Shown piece by piece: positions 22,288-34,100 of a DNA stretch of 64,000 bases (positions are counted from its first letter, which is position 1; each line of letters begins with the position of its first letter). The notes below the pieces were generated by a model that did not search any database, was not told the origin of the DNA, and worked only from the letters and a program-made list of their open reading frames with translations. Both the position numbers and the translations under genes were made by a program. The stretch is from Sorghum bicolor (Eukaryota > Streptophyta > Magnoliopsida > Poales > Poaceae). The DNA is taken from assembly GCF_000003195.3 (NCBI RefSeq), contig NC_012872.2, positions 50,945,695 to 51,009,694 on the forward strand. The letters run 5' to 3'.

Positions 22288-22967
22288 TTCATCGGGAAAG
22301 AAATATTTTTTCTTAAGAGCACCATGCCTTCTTTGAACAACCGGCTTCTTCGATGTTGATCAACTGGTTTTCAAGACTGGTTGAAATATCGTTACAATTC
22401 TTCAAGCGACTTTCCTGGTTATCAAAGATGCCAAGTCTTGCTGGTCGAAGAAGCTCAAGACGGCGTGTTGCATCATAATACATGGAGCTCGGGGACTAGC
22501 TGTGGGGGTATAAACCTCTATACCCTTACGGCTAGACTTGGGCCAGGAGGCTTGGCCCATTACGAGACGAGTTCGAGGCTTGATCCAACTGCTCGGAGTT
22601 TCGCGCAAGGAAACAGGATGTGGAGATCAAGCCGGATTCTAGTCAGTTAGAATAGGAATTGGTATCGTACTATCTATGGCAATTGTAATCGGCTAGGATT
22701 AGTTTCCAGATCTGTAACCCTGCCCTCTGAACTATATAAGGAGAGGCAAGGGACCCCCTAGACAACTCATCTCAACTCAACTCAACTCAATCCAATACAA
22801 TCAGACGCAGGACGTAGGTATTACGCCCAAAAAGCGGCCGAACCTGGATAAAAACCTTGTCCGTGTCTTTGCGTCACCATCGAGTTCGTAGCTTGCGCAC
22901 CTGTCTGCCGATAAACTACTATCGTGGGTATACCCCAAGGTAGACTGCCGGCTAGCTTTCGTCGACA
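22288..22967 (+). mobile_element. Element X: 3' end and 3' LTR, right fragment
   Basis: This continues from 8093 after removal of element B and one TTCAT copy. It ends with the polypurine tract GCTCGGGGACTAGC (22487-22500) and the LTR 22501-22967. Confidence 0.88.
22501..22967 (+). repeat. Element X 3' LTR (467 bp, plus orientation)
   Basis: It starts TGTGGGGGTATAAACC and ends TTTCGTCGACA, the reverse complement pattern of the A and C LTRs, but clearly diverged from them. A TATA box (CTATATAAGGAG) lies near 22732. The element's target copy on this side should be CTCTC (22968-22972); the other copy is outside the window. Confidence 0.9.
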
Positions 22968-23490
22968 CTCTCCAATCAGGTTTTGCTGCCTTTTCTCTCA
23001 AGGATTGATGGTGGGAATCAAGGATTTGCTTGAGGGATGGAGGAGCAACAATGGAGGAGAGAGAGAGAGAGCTCTGGTCTGTCTGAGCACGAGATTTTTC
23101 GACTGAGGTCTGTGATGACCGTTGTCAGGAGTGTCCAGAGGTATAGACACCCTTGGGTCCCAACGGTTAGTAGAGGGCGGCACTGCCACCCTGGCCAGAG
23201 TAGGTTATAAGTGAAACTGTTTTGCAGGCTGGTTTGGCTGTGAAAGAGGATGTCATTTTGTGTAGATGAGCATCTGGTTGCACAGTTGACCAACAATTCT
23301 AGAATTCCCCTTTATAGTACGATTTTTCCTAAACTCAAGCAACACATCCTTGAGTTTGGATCAACCCAATCATATTTTTAAAATACCACATTTCCATTAT
23401 TTGATTCCCTGCTCATTATCTTGATAAATCTTGTTAGTCCTCTAATTTGATTGTCATTAACACCAAAACCCACAATAAGGCTTGATTGCA
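22968..23490 (-). repeat. Degraded Copia-like LTR fragment
   Basis: The minus strand contains TTTTGGTGTTAATGACAATC near 23450-23470 and the plus strand GAATTCCCCTTTATAGTACG near 23300. Both resemble sequence found in E1 (59165-59185) and in SIRE-like Copia LTRs. No clean ends are visible. Element X inserted into or beside this fragment. Confidence 0.4.
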
Positions 23491-24001
23491 CTTATAGTTT
23501 TGGTGTGGGCGGGAGATGCGATGTGGCCGTGTGGGTGCGGACGGAGGCAGAAGACATATGCTGTGTTTTAGTCCTAATACCGTTTGTTTTGTTTTCTCTG
23601 TTGGGTTGGTCACGACTCTGGAAACAAGGGCAATGACGCAAGATGGAATCGGATACATAGGACAAACAAAATTATGGAGGTAGACTGGAAATTTCACAAT
23701 TTAGTAGTAGATAGAAAAATAGATATATAATACAACAATCTGTAATATTTTCATGCGTTATAGTGCAGAACAGGAGAAAAAACAGCCTTTTGGCCTAGCT
23801 TCCGAAGTCCCCCTCCCCCCTCCCAGGCCAGCCCACTGGTCTCCATGATCCAGTCTTCTGTCTCCACTAACCAGTGGCCACTTCTAGTTCTCAATACTCT
23901 AGATTATTTGCTTTTTTATGTAGTTCCAATTTTCACCTAGAAGTATAGATTAAAAAGCAACTGTTTGATGTCGAGTGGGAATAACCAAGATTGAAATCCT
24001 A
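23491..24001. other. Intergenic sequence, nothing recognised
   Basis: There is no ORF of note, no clear repeat structure and no splice pattern. Composition is mixed, with a C-rich stretch near 23810-23825. Confidence 0.5.
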
Positions 24002-24242
24002 GACCTTGTTTAGTTCCCAAAATATTTTGCAAAATTTTTCATATTCCTCATCACATCGAATCTTACGACACATGCATGGAGCACTAAATATAGATAAAAG
24101 AAATAACTAATTACACAGTTTACCTATAATTTGCCAGATGAATCTTTTGATTCTAATTAGTCTATGATTAGATAATATTTATCAAATATAAATAAAAGTG
24201 GTACTGTTCATATTTTAAAAAAAAATAGAAGTAAACAAGGCC
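24002..24242. mobile_element. MITE, GGCCTTGTTTAGTTCC family (241 bp)
   Basis: The ends are GACCTTGTTTAGTTCC and, inverted, GGCCTTGTTTA, flanked by CTA on both sides (23999-24001 and 24243-24245). Copies of the same family occur at 25199, 38276, 47264 and 56260. The 3-bp duplications suggest a PIF/Harbinger-type origin. Confidence 0.8.
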
Positions 24243-24411
24243 CTAGCTCCGCCACTGCCGACCAAGGTGTGATTTTTAGCAACTACTTGGCGGCTTTTAT
24301 AGCAGAGAGCAAAGGTGGGATGGTTGTATAGTGTAGTGTCAGGCACACCATCAATTTATTGCAACTCTACTGGCTTGGAACTATGGCCCTATGAATAATG
24401 CACCGTCGCAT

Positions 24412-24617
24412 ATGTATAACCCTAGAGACACCAAATCCGTGACCAGCCAGCGTTGTATGCTACACTTGCAATGGGTCGTGACTCTTCTCCTTCTTCCTTA
24501 GCTTCTACTCTCTCTTCCCAATTTCCCTTTTCCACCTTCCGTCATCAAAATCTCTCTTCCCAATTTCCCTTTTCCACCTTCCGTCATCAAAATTTTGGTG
24601 TCTCTAGGGTTATACAT
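24412..24617. repeat. Perfect 24-bp inverted repeat enclosing a duplicated 40-bp unit
   Basis: Positions 24412-24435 and 24594-24617 are exact reverse complements (ATGTATAACCCTAGAGACAC and onward). Between them a 40-base unit starting TCTCTTCCCAATTTCCCTTT occurs twice in tandem (about 24511-24592). A hairpin or an unnamed MITE are both possible. Confidence 0.75.
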
Positions 24618-24826
24618 GTTAGTTTTTTTTTGCTCATTTAGATCGCAAGCTAACTCATTAACTAAACGAGCTAACCTGCTGGTTTAACTCGTCAGAAAAA
24701 GTAAATAAGCCAAGCCGTGTTGAGAGGAGCCCAGAGGCAAAGCTACGGCATCAAGAGGGGGTGCACCCTTAAAAATTGTAAAAACAATAAAAATAGTTAA
24801 AATTTCACTATATATGTACCCCCTAA

Positions 24827-25049
24827 GTTCCTGTTTGGTTCTATATTTTTTTATCATCTATCACATCGAATGTTTAGACATATGCATGAAGTACTAAATA
24901 TATATTTGCAACACTAAAACAACAGCTAAAGGCTAATTTACGAGACAAAATTTTTAAGCCTAATTAGTCTATAATTGGACACTAATTATCAAATAAAATA
25001 AAAATACTACAGTATCTGTTAAATTTTATCACCTCAACCAAACACCCTC
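24827..25049. mobile_element. Tourist-like MITE (223 bp, TAA duplication)
   Basis: Left end GTTCCTGTTTGGTT, right end inverted GAGGGTGTTTGGTT, flanked by TAA (24824-24826 and 25050-25052). Confidence 0.7.
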
Positions 25050-25198
25050 TAAAATACATGTCTAGGCACCCACAAGACATATACGTCTCCTCTAGTTTGC
25101 TCTAACTTTGCCACTGATTGAACCACCAATAACCTAAGTTAATCGAGTTATATTGTCTATGCATGCTTTGTTCGGATATACAATGCAAGTTTCATCTG

Positions 25199-25438
25199 GG
25201 CTTTGTTTAGTTTTTTTTTTTTTGCAAAATAGACACTGTAACACTTTTATTTGTATTTGAAAAATATTATCCAATCATAGACTAACTAGGTTTAAAAGAT
25301 TCGTCTCATAAATTATAGTTAAATTGTGCAATTAGTTATTTTTTATCTGTATTTAATGCACCATGCATGTGCCTTAAGATCTGATGTGACGAGAAATTTG
25401 AATTTTTTTGCAAATTTAGTTGGGAACTAAACAAGGCC
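25199..25438. mobile_element. MITE, GGCCTTGTTTAGTTCC family (240 bp)
   Basis: The ends are GGCTTTGTTTAG and, inverted, GGCCTTGTTTAGTTCCC, flanked by CTG (25196-25198 and 25439-25441). The inner sequence is like the copy at 38276. Confidence 0.8.
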
Positions 25439-25508
25439 CTGATGGGCTGGCTCAAAACGATGAGGGTCTGCCTCAAAACGATGGCCAGTCCGGTCCGATT
25501 GACATATA

Positions 25509-25749
25509 CTTTCTCCATACCTATATAAAAAAAGTCGTTTAGAATAATGACACGGTCTCCAAAGTCTAACTTTGACTTCTTATTTTCTATAAAAATATTT
25601 ATCAAAAAGTGGTATATGTATATTTTTTAAGACAAATCTATTTATACGGTTTTCACATTTTCAAACTCAACAACTTAAAAATCATTCATGATTTATGTTC
25701 TCAATATTTGATCCAAGCCTTGTCCAAAATGTCTTCGGGATATAGAGAG
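25509..25749. mobile_element. Stowaway-type MITE (241 bp)
   Basis: The left end CTTTCTCCATACC and inverted right end CTCTCTATATCCC are flanked by TA on both sides. The inner sequence resembles a common grass Mariner-type MITE (GACACGGTCTCCAAAG; ACTCAACAACTTAAAA). Confidence 0.6.
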
Positions 25750-25821
25750 TATATATAGGGACACGTGTAGACTAACCTGTAAATGTAAATTCATATATAA
25801 GCTTATATTATAAATATTTTA

Positions 25822-25862
25822 CTCTATCCATCCCAAATTATAAGTTATTCCAAGAATCTTGG
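25822..25862. mobile_element. Stowaway-type MITE, left part, split by element C
   Basis: CTCTATCCATCCCAAATTAT begins after a TA and runs to CTTGG. It resumes after element C as GAGAGTCAAACTATTTCAAG (38041 on). The right arm ends near 38243 in TTCTTGAAATAACTTA, the inverted counterpart of TAAGTTATTCCAAGAA on the left; the outer right end is missing. Confidence 0.7.
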
Positions 25863-26321
25863 TGTCGACGAAAGCTAGTCGGCAGTCTACCTTGGGGTAT
25901 ACCCACGGTAGTAGTTTATCGGTAGACGGTGCGCAAACTACGAACTCGATGGTGACGCAAGACACGGACAAGCTTTTTATCCAGGTTCGGCCGCCGAGTT
26001 GGCGTAATACCTACGTCCTGCGTCTGGTTGTATTGGATTGTGTTGAGAGAATATCCTGTCCTAGGGGGGTCCCTTGCCCCTCCTTATATAGTCTGGAGGG
26101 CAGGGTTACAGATCTAGAAACTAATCCTAGTCGGTTACAATTGCCATAGATAATTCGATATCAATTCCTATTCTAACCGACTAGAATCCTGCTTGATCTC
26201 CACGTCTTGTTTCCTTGCGCGAAACTCGGCTTGTCGGATCAAGCCTTGAACTCGTCTCGTAGTGGGTCAAGCTTCCTGGCTGAAGTCTAGCCGTAAGGGT
26301 ATAGGGGTTTATACCCCCACA
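25863..26321 (-). repeat. Element C 3' LTR (459 bp)
   Basis: Plus-strand ends are TGTCGACG and CCCCCACA. By eye it is identical to 37577-38035. Confidence 0.96.
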
Positions 26322-26336
26322 GCTAGTCCCCGAGCG
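26322..26336 (-). other. Element C polypurine tract
   Basis: The minus strand reads GCTCGGGGACTAGC just before the 3' LTR. It matches the tract of element X at 22487-22500. Confidence 0.75.
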
Positions 26337-26779
26337 CCATGTATTGTGATGCAACACGCCGTCTTGAGCTTCTTCGATCAGCGAGGCTTGTCGTCTTCAA
26401 TAAGCGGGGAAATCGCCCAAGCAGTTGCAACGGTTCCTTGTCCAACTCGAAAGACAGTTGATCAACGTTGACATCGAAGAAGCAGGTTGTTCGAAGAATG
26501 CATGGTGCTCTAAAAAAAATTTCTTTCCTGGTGAAGTGTGCCCACTTTGCCTTTTTGAAAGGTAGAAGTATCAAAAAAGCGAGCAAATTCACCGCTAGGT
26601 GAAGTGTGCCCACTTAGTCCCCGAGCCTGGTAGTAGGTGGCGTAGGCACGTGGTGCCAGGGTCAAAAGAAAATTCCCCAAAGTAGTTTTGAGACTGAGAT
26701 GCATCGCTAGATGCATCGTACCGATGTAGTCCCCGAGCTTGCTGGAAGGCGAAGTATGTGCCTTGTAGCAAGGTCTAAA

Positions 26780-27360
26780 AAATTGAATTTACCAGTCCCC
26801 GAGCATGTCATGCTCGTCTGCAATCGAAAAGACCAATCGACCAGTCCCCAGGCACTTAGTGTGCTGCTTGGAATTATATGTTACTATACTGTACGACCAG
26901 TCCCCGAGCATCGAGTGCTCAGTTTCCTAAGCATGCTTTAAAGCTTTGAGCTGATAGACTGAGCGACCAGTCCCCGAGCGTCGAGTGCTCGGTGGTCGGT
27001 GCAGTCCTTGAAGTTCTGAGTTGATAGACTGGGCAACCAGTCCCCGAGCGTCGAGTGCTCGGTGGTCGGTGCAGTCCTTGAAATTCCGAGCTGATAAACT
27101 GGGCAACCAGTCCCCGAGCGTCGAGTGCTCGGTGGTCGGTGCAGTCCTTGAAGTTCCGAGCTGATAGACTGGGCAACCAGTCCCCGAGCGTCGAGTGCTC
27201 GGTGGTCGGTGCAGTCCTTGAAGTTCCGAGCTGATAGACTGGGCAACCAGTCCCCGAGCGTCGAGTGGTCGGTGGTCGGTGCAGTCCTTGAAGTTCCGAG
27301 CTGATAGACTGGGCAACCAGTCCCCGAGCGTCGAGTGCTCGGTGGTCGGTGCAGTCCCCG
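26780..27360 (+). repeat. Element C tandem array, 70-bp period, six regular units
   Basis: TCCCCGAGCG recurs at 26971, 27041, 27111, 27181, 27251 and 27321, exactly 70 bases apart, with weaker, shorter-spaced units from about 26793. The unit includes GTGCTCGGTGGTCGGTGCAG. The array lies between the 3' LTR and the antisense gene's promoter, as in element X. Long minus-strand ORFs in the array are repeat artefacts. Confidence 0.92.
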
Positions 27361-27603
27361 GATTGCTGACTCACTGGCGTATGTGTCTTCTTACTTTTGA
27401 AAAGGTCTTTCAAATTTAAAGTTGACGTGACGAGGTCTCCTGACGATATGTCAGACGGATGCATGAAAAGCTGTGCCTGGCAACTGTACAACCGCTCTTT
27501 GCATGGTTTGAGAAAAGGAAACCATCAATTGGTACGAAAACTCCGCCGCATTAATTGTCTATAATCATTGTAAACCGAAACGCCGCGTCCGCCGCATGGC
27601 CTG

Positions 27604-27657
27604 CCCACTTCCCGAGAATACAGGAAGTGGGAGAGGTGGGGTCGCGGGTTTATAAGG
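27604..27657 (+). promoter_or_regulatory. Promoter-like region of the element C antisense gene
   Basis: An inverted repeat (CCCACTTCC at 27604-27612 and GGAAGTGGG at 27623-27631) is followed after about 20 bases by TATAAGG at 27651, which is 118 bases before the ATG at 27769. The same order and spacing are seen in element X (7203-7257). Confidence 0.6.
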
Positions 27658-27768
27658 GCCTAATAGGACCGCCTGTACCGCTTCTCCTGCCATTGCCTTC
27701 AAACCTTCCGCTCTCATCTTCTCCAATCTCCTGCATCTTCCTAACTCCAGCCCACATTCGCACCTCTA

Positions 27769-30700
27769 ATGGCGAAGAGCGACTCCAGGAAGAGGGCCGA
27801 ACTGATGGCCAAGGAATGGAAGAAGTCTCGCAGCACCACAAAATCTCTTGGTGACCTCGTCGATATGGGGCTTCTGCACGACGCAGAGCTCGGCGGCTGG
27901 AGGGCACCGGAGGGGGAGAGCTACCCCGACCCTCGCGCCGGTGAGATCGTCGTTTTTGAAGATTTCGTTAAGAGAGGTTTTGGTGTTCCTGTCCATCCTT
28001 TTCTTCAAGGACTTCTTTTGTACTATGAGATCGGGATTTGCAATCTGCACCCGAACTCAATTCTCCTTATTTCCACCTTCATCCATCTGTGCGAGGCCTA
28101 TGTTGGCATAGAGCCGCACTTCGATCTTTTCTGGTACCTTTTCTGCTTGAGGAAGAAGGGAGCAGTTGGAGGCTCCAAGGTTGCAGGTGGAGTATACCTC
28201 AACCTTCGTGATGGGATGAAGAATCGCTACCTGCACTGCCCATGGAACACTTCCTTGACCGAATGGTACAGGAAGTGGTTCTACGTCAGGGAGGAACCGG
28301 GCAGCTCCACGTTCTGCGACGTGGGGTACATTCCCGAGAAGAGGTCGAGCTGGACCGACCGCCCAGAGTTCGACGGTCAAGTGGCGGATCTGATGAAGCT
28401 GATCGACTGGTCGCGCCTGGATGGGCTTGGCGTGGTCGGCAACTTCATTTGCCGCCGGGTGATGCCCTGCCAGAAGAGGGTGCACTCGGCGTACGAGTAT
28501 GCCGGAAGCGCAGACCCGACCAGGATGCGGTCGGAGATCTTGGAGAAAGCGGAGGTACAACAGCTGTTGAACGAGCTGTTTAACTTCGCAGATGGGGGCT
28601 TCATCCGTGGCAGTGATCGGGTGCAAGCCTTCAAGTTAGGACGACCAGCACCAAAGGTATGTAGCAGAGTCTGTTTGATCATTCGTATATCGTCTGCAGT
28701 TAACTCATCTCTGTTGCTTTTGCAGGTCGGTGATGTCGACCGGTGCGCAGTGTATGTATCACTGGCACCGGGAATGGAAGATCCTGTGGGAGAGGTCCCG
28801 CCGGAGGAGGACGCTGCTCGGTGTACTCGTTACACCAGCAGTGAGGAAGACCGAGCCCGCCCCGTCCCGACCTCCGAGGAGAGGGTAGCGGGGAAAAGGC
28901 CATTGCCGGCGGATCCCTTGCCGACACCGGAGCTGCCGGCAGACCTACCGGCGGAGAGCAGCCAAGCGCCGAAGCGTCGTCGGCTCGTGCGGATCGTCGA
29001 CGACGACGACGACGAGGAGGCTGCGCCGTCGTTGGTCCGACGGCCTCGGAACCGCCCAGACACTGCGCCGGTCGCCACTGATCGAGTGGCCAGCGGCGCC
29101 GCTGCCCCGCAGGTTGCCGAGGTGGGGGCACAGGCGCCGACCGGCCGGGCGAGGAGGAGGTTTACCGCGACCCATCGTCGGTCAGACCTGTAAGTGTTCG
29201 ACTTACGAATTTTGGACTCCTCTCTTTTTTTTTAACTTTTGTTCCTGTAGTGCGGCATCGGATGTCGACCCTGGCCAAACTGCCGGCCAGGGAACGGGCG
29301 AGCCTGCCCGCGGTTCTGGGGATGCGGCCCCCCAGACCACAGAGCAGGCTACAGCTGCAGTCGCGCCTGGGGGCACCGAGGGGCTCCCGAGCGCGGCGCC
29401 GACTACAGCAAGCAGCCCGACCAGGGCTGGAGAGGCTCCCCCAACTGACTCCTCGGAGAAGGGAAGATCTCCGACCGCTCCTCCTGCCGGAGGGAGTGAA
29501 GTCCCCCCGCCGCCCCGAGCAGGAGCCTCTCCGGCTGCGGGCTCCCCAGGTCTGGTCCAAGGGCCAGTGATGCCTGGGACCACCACCGGGGGTGACGCAG
29601 CCCAGGAGGAGGAGACCAGGGCGGCCTCCGACGACGAGGTGGAAGAGATCGAGGGTCGTCCCCGTGATGGCCGCCAACACGTGTATGTGTGGCGCCAACG
29701 CGGGGATCACTTTATCGGTCATGAGGAGCTTGCCGAGTCCGAAGAGGCCGCCAGGGTGGAGCGCGCGGCCAAGCGCCTTGTCGACGAAGTCAAGGTAAGC
29801 GGCCTTTTGTGCTACTGCGCATTCTTTTGCCTTGTCTTGCTTGATCGTTACATGCTTGCTTTGTAGGACGTAATGAAAACGGCAAAGTACCGGAAACGGT
29901 GCTTTGACCAGATAGAAGGCGTCATGGCCGAGAACAAGGCCCTTGCCGCGGAGGTAGACCGGTTGCGGGCGGAGGTCGGGGAGAAGGTGGTCGAGATGAG
30001 CGCCGAAAAGGAGCGTCGTCTCGGCCTCGCTCGTCGTCTGGCCGACCAGTACCGGCTGCAGGAAGGTTAGTCACACGCTCCGAGCAGTTTCGCATACTTG
30101 TATAGTTTGCTTTGCTGACCAGTTTAGGATTCACGCAGACTTGGAGGAGGAGGTGGCGAGCCTCCAACAAGAGAAGGAGCAGCTCGGCCAACAGCTCGCC
30201 AGTGCACAGGAGTCCGAGCGGCGAGCGGAAGAGGAATTGGGTCGAAAAGACCGGGAGTTAGCTGGTAATGGGTGCCGCCTTGTTGGTTGCTGCCTGCCCC
30301 TTTGCTTGTCTGGTATGCCGAAAGTAACGTTTCGTTTTGTTTGCAGTGCTCAAGGTGAACACCAAAAAGCACCTGGATGACCTGATCAAGGACCGGGACT
30401 CCTGGAAGGTCAACTGTTGCAGGATCTGGAAGGGAGTGTCCCCGGTCCTGGACGTGATCAGTCCCGAGCTCCCGGAGAGCCAGCCCCGCGTGCCGCAGTT
30501 GACCCCGGTCGAGAAGGCGCAACGGGCGTGGGACTGGCTCTAGCAGTTTGTGAAGGATGCCGGAGAGTTTGCCGGCGCGCACGTCCTCAGCATGGTACGC
30601 GCCCACTACCCCCTGGTCGACTTGAGCAGGCTGGAGAAGGGGTACCCGAAGGAAGTCGGCCCACAGGAAGCGGACGAACTTCGGGGTAGTCTGCTGGACT

Positions 30701-30921
30701 TGTCGTCGACAGTGATCGGCGACATCAACCTGTGCGGAACAGCCACTACTCCAGACCAGCCGAGCTCAGATAGGTCGGCCAGGGAGTTGTCGGGCGCGTC
30801 CGTTGCTGGAGATGGGCGGTCGACGCCTGCGGTCTCGACCAGCCAGACGCCGGTGGCCCCGACCCCTTCGTCCGGGCAGCAGGGCCAGGCGGGTGATCAG
30901 CCCGAGCGGCTAGGCCAATAA
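27769..30921 (+). CDS. Element C antisense gene: spliced 'putative gypsy type transposon' protein, one internal TAG
   Basis: The gene is encoded opposite to gag-pol. Suggested exons: 27769-28656, 28726-29189, 29251-29794, 29867-30065, 30139-30264, 30347-30921. All have GT/AG borders and sum to 932 codons. The N-terminal 250 residues (Lys-rich start, then a Trp/Phe/Tyr-rich domain) look like the Transposase_28 family (Pfam PF04195 as I recall), a name given to ORFs of plant gypsy elements. The middle is Pro/Ala-rich with an acidic Asp run; exons 4-6 predict a coiled coil. An in-frame TAG at 30541-30543 (probably from CAG) removes the last 126 residues. Intron 1 is 69 bases and in frame, so it may be retained. 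AATAAAG follows near 30992. Similar antisense genes are known in Tat elements such as Grande; their role is unknown. Confidence 0.75.
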
Positions 30922-31199
30922 AGTAGTCTGTAGGAATAGACTAGTATCTGCCCGTCAGGGTATTTATTGTAAACTTTGTATGTAAAGTTTGTAATAAAGT
31001 TTTCTTTTTTTGTCATGACTGTTGTTTTGAGCGCTGTACAATATCTGAGTGACGTGTCACCGTATTTGTCTTGGTTGTCGCCAAGAGCATCCATTGCAGG
31101 AGTTTTGCCGAGTGCTGTGTATGACAAGGTATAGGCGAAAAATAGAGAATCTTATTATCAAAAATTATAAGATACTTACAAAAGAAAGTCATTAAAACT

Positions 31200-34100
31200 T
31201 TATGGATAGAAACGTCGCAGTTTGTCGATGTGCCAAGAGTTAGGTACTCGTGTTCCGTCTGGGTATGCCAATCTGTAGGACGTAGGTCGTGTGACCTCGG
31301 TCACGACGAAGGGTCCTTCCCAGGGAGTGGATAACTTGTGCATTCCCTCCTAGCTTGTTTTCCATCGGAGCACCAGATCGCCGACCACGAAGGAACGGTC
31401 CTTGACGTTCCTGTTGTAGTATCGCCTGACTGCCGCGAGATATTTTGCTGTTCGGAGACATGAAACTAAACGCTTTTCCTCCATGCAATTGATTTCGAGT
31501 TCTCTGGCGTTGTCGGCGGTCGCCTGGTCGAAGTGCTCGATTCTGGGAGATCTGAAGTGTATGTCGGACGGCAAGACCGCCTCTGCACCGTACACCATGA
31601 AGTAGGGAGACACCCCTGTGTTTCGACTGGTCTGAGTTCGGAGGCCCCAGACCACTGCCGCCAATTCTTTCATCCATCGACCGGGTGCTCTGTCGTTCTC
31701 GGTGTACAATCTTTTCTTTAGGGCGTCGACGATCATTCCGTTAGCACGTTCAACTAGACCGTTGGCACGTGGATGTGCCACTGACACATATTTTATGACT
31801 ATGCCTCTGTCATCGCAGAAATCCCAAAAAGTGGTGCCAGTAAACTGAGTGCCCAGGTCGGTGATTATGCTGTTCGGGATGCCGAATCTGTGTATGATTT
31901 GATTGAGGAACTCCACAGCCTTCTCGGAGGTTGCCTTGACCAGGGGCATGTATTCAATCCACTTGGAGAACTTGTCGATTAACACGAAGACAAACTTGAA
32001 GTTGCCCGGGGCTGGTTTGAATGGTCCGATCATGTCGAGCCCCCAGCAAGCAAAGGGCCAAGACGACGGGATGGTTTGAATTTCATGGGCAGGTACGTGG
32101 GTCCTCTTAGCGAAAAACTGACATCCTTCGCAATGTCGAACCAGTTTTTCTGCGTCGCTAACCGCGGTTGGCCAATAAAAACCTGCTCGGAAAGCCTTTC
32201 CGACCAGCGTTCTAGATGCGGCGTGGTTGCCGCAGGATCCGGCGTGTATGTCCTCTAAGAGCTTGATACCATCGTCTTGGGGTATGCACTTGAGCAGTAC
32301 CTCGGAGCTTGCGCTTTTCCGCATGAGTTTTCCGTCAACCAGGATGTAGTTCTTTGATCGTCGGATGAGACGCTCGTTCTCTGTTTTGTCTTGAAAACCT
32401 GTCCCGTCCGAGATGTATTGGATGAACGGGATACGCCAGTCACGCCCACCGGTTGTCGGAGTGGCGTCATCTATGAGCATTGCCTCGGTGGGTTGCTTGT
32501 CGACCAGGGGGGAGCTTACGCTCGGCTCATGGATGTCCTGGACGAAAATACCCCGCGGGATTTGGGCCCGAGACGAGCCTAACTTTGACAACGCATCTGC
32601 TGCTTGGTTCTTATCCCGAACCACGTGGATGTACTCTATGCCATAGAAGTTAGTTTCCCATCTGCGAATTTCTTTGCAGTAGAGATCCATCTTCTCGTGG
32701 GTTGCGTCCCACTCTTTGTTGAGCTGGTTGATGACCAAAGCGGAGTCGCCGTAAACATAGAGGCGCTTGACCCCCAGTTCGACGGCTAGTCGTACGCCAT
32801 GTAAGCAAGCTTCGTATTCGGCGACATTGTTTGACGCCGGAAAAAGGATCCGAAGGACGTAGCGGAGTTTGTCCTTGTTTGGTGATACGAACAATATCCC
32901 AGCGCCTGCACCGTTGATGTTCAAGGACCCATCAAAGAACATTGACCAGTGGTCTGAGACATCTGGAACGGAAGGTTCGTTGAGATCCGTCCATTCGGCA
33001 ATGAAATCGACCAGGGCTTGAGACTTGACAGTGGTGCGACTCTGGAACTCTAGGGAAAATGGACATAATTCCATTGCCCATTTCACGATTCTGCCATTGG
33101 CGTCTTTATTGCGCAGGATGTCCCCGAGAGGAAAGCTGGTTGTCACCAGGACTCGATGGCCGTCGAAGTAGTGCTTCAGCTTTCTGGACGTTATCAGGAT
33201 GGCGTATATAAGTTTCTGTATTTGTGGGTACCTGGCCTTGGATTCGTTTAAAACTTCACTTATGAAGTAGACGGGTCTCTGGACCTTGAAGACGTGACCT
33301 GGTTCATCTCGCTCGACCACTATTGCCGTGGAAACAACCCTGTCGGTTGCAGCAATGTAAAGGAGCAGGTCTTCATTGGGCTGAGGCGCTGTGAGGACAG
33401 GCGGTGAAGTGAGGAAGGTCTTAAGCTGAGTGAACGCAGCGTCGGCTTCTTCTGTCCAGGAGAATTTTTCTGATGCTTTCAATAGTTTGAAGAAAGGGAG
33501 GCCTTTTTCTCCCAGCCTTGAGATGAAACGACTGAGGGCGGCCATGCATCCGGTTAGCTTCTGAATATCCTTGACGTTCTTCGGTGGTCGCATGTCGAGT
33601 ACGGCTTTGACTTTTGAAGGGTTTGGTCGTATGCCGTCGCAACTGACGACGTTGCCGAGCAGTAGACCGGAAGGGACGCCGAAAATGCATTTCTTGGGGT
33701 TGAGCTTCCACTTGTACCTATTGAGTGCCTTGAAGGTTCGGTCTAAGTTGTCGATTAGGGTGCTCGCGTCCCTTGTTTTTACGACCACGTCGTCCACATA
33801 GGCCTCGACGAGGTCATCGCGAATCTCGTCGTGGAGGCATTGCTGGATGGCCCTTTGATAAGTGGCCCCGGCGTTTTTAAGTCCGAAAGACATGGTAGTG
33901 TAACAGTATGCGCCGAAGGGCGTGATGAAGGATGTTTTGATCTGATCGTCTTCCTTTAACGAGATCTGGTGATAACCAGAGTAGCAATCTAGAAAGGAGA
34001 GGAGTTCGCATCCGGCCGTTGAGTCGACCACCTCGTCAATGCGAGGAAGACCAAAAGGATCTTTAGGACAGTGTTTGTTGAGATCGGTGTAATCAACGCA

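Noticed and set aside
26780..27360. CRISPR-like spaced repeats
   Set aside because: Units are contiguous and nearly identical over the whole 70 bases with no variable spacers, in a plant retroelement.
26919..27491. 190-residue repetitive ORF on the minus strand
   Set aside because: It is the 70-bp tandem array read as protein; several frames are open and the array is noncoding by position.
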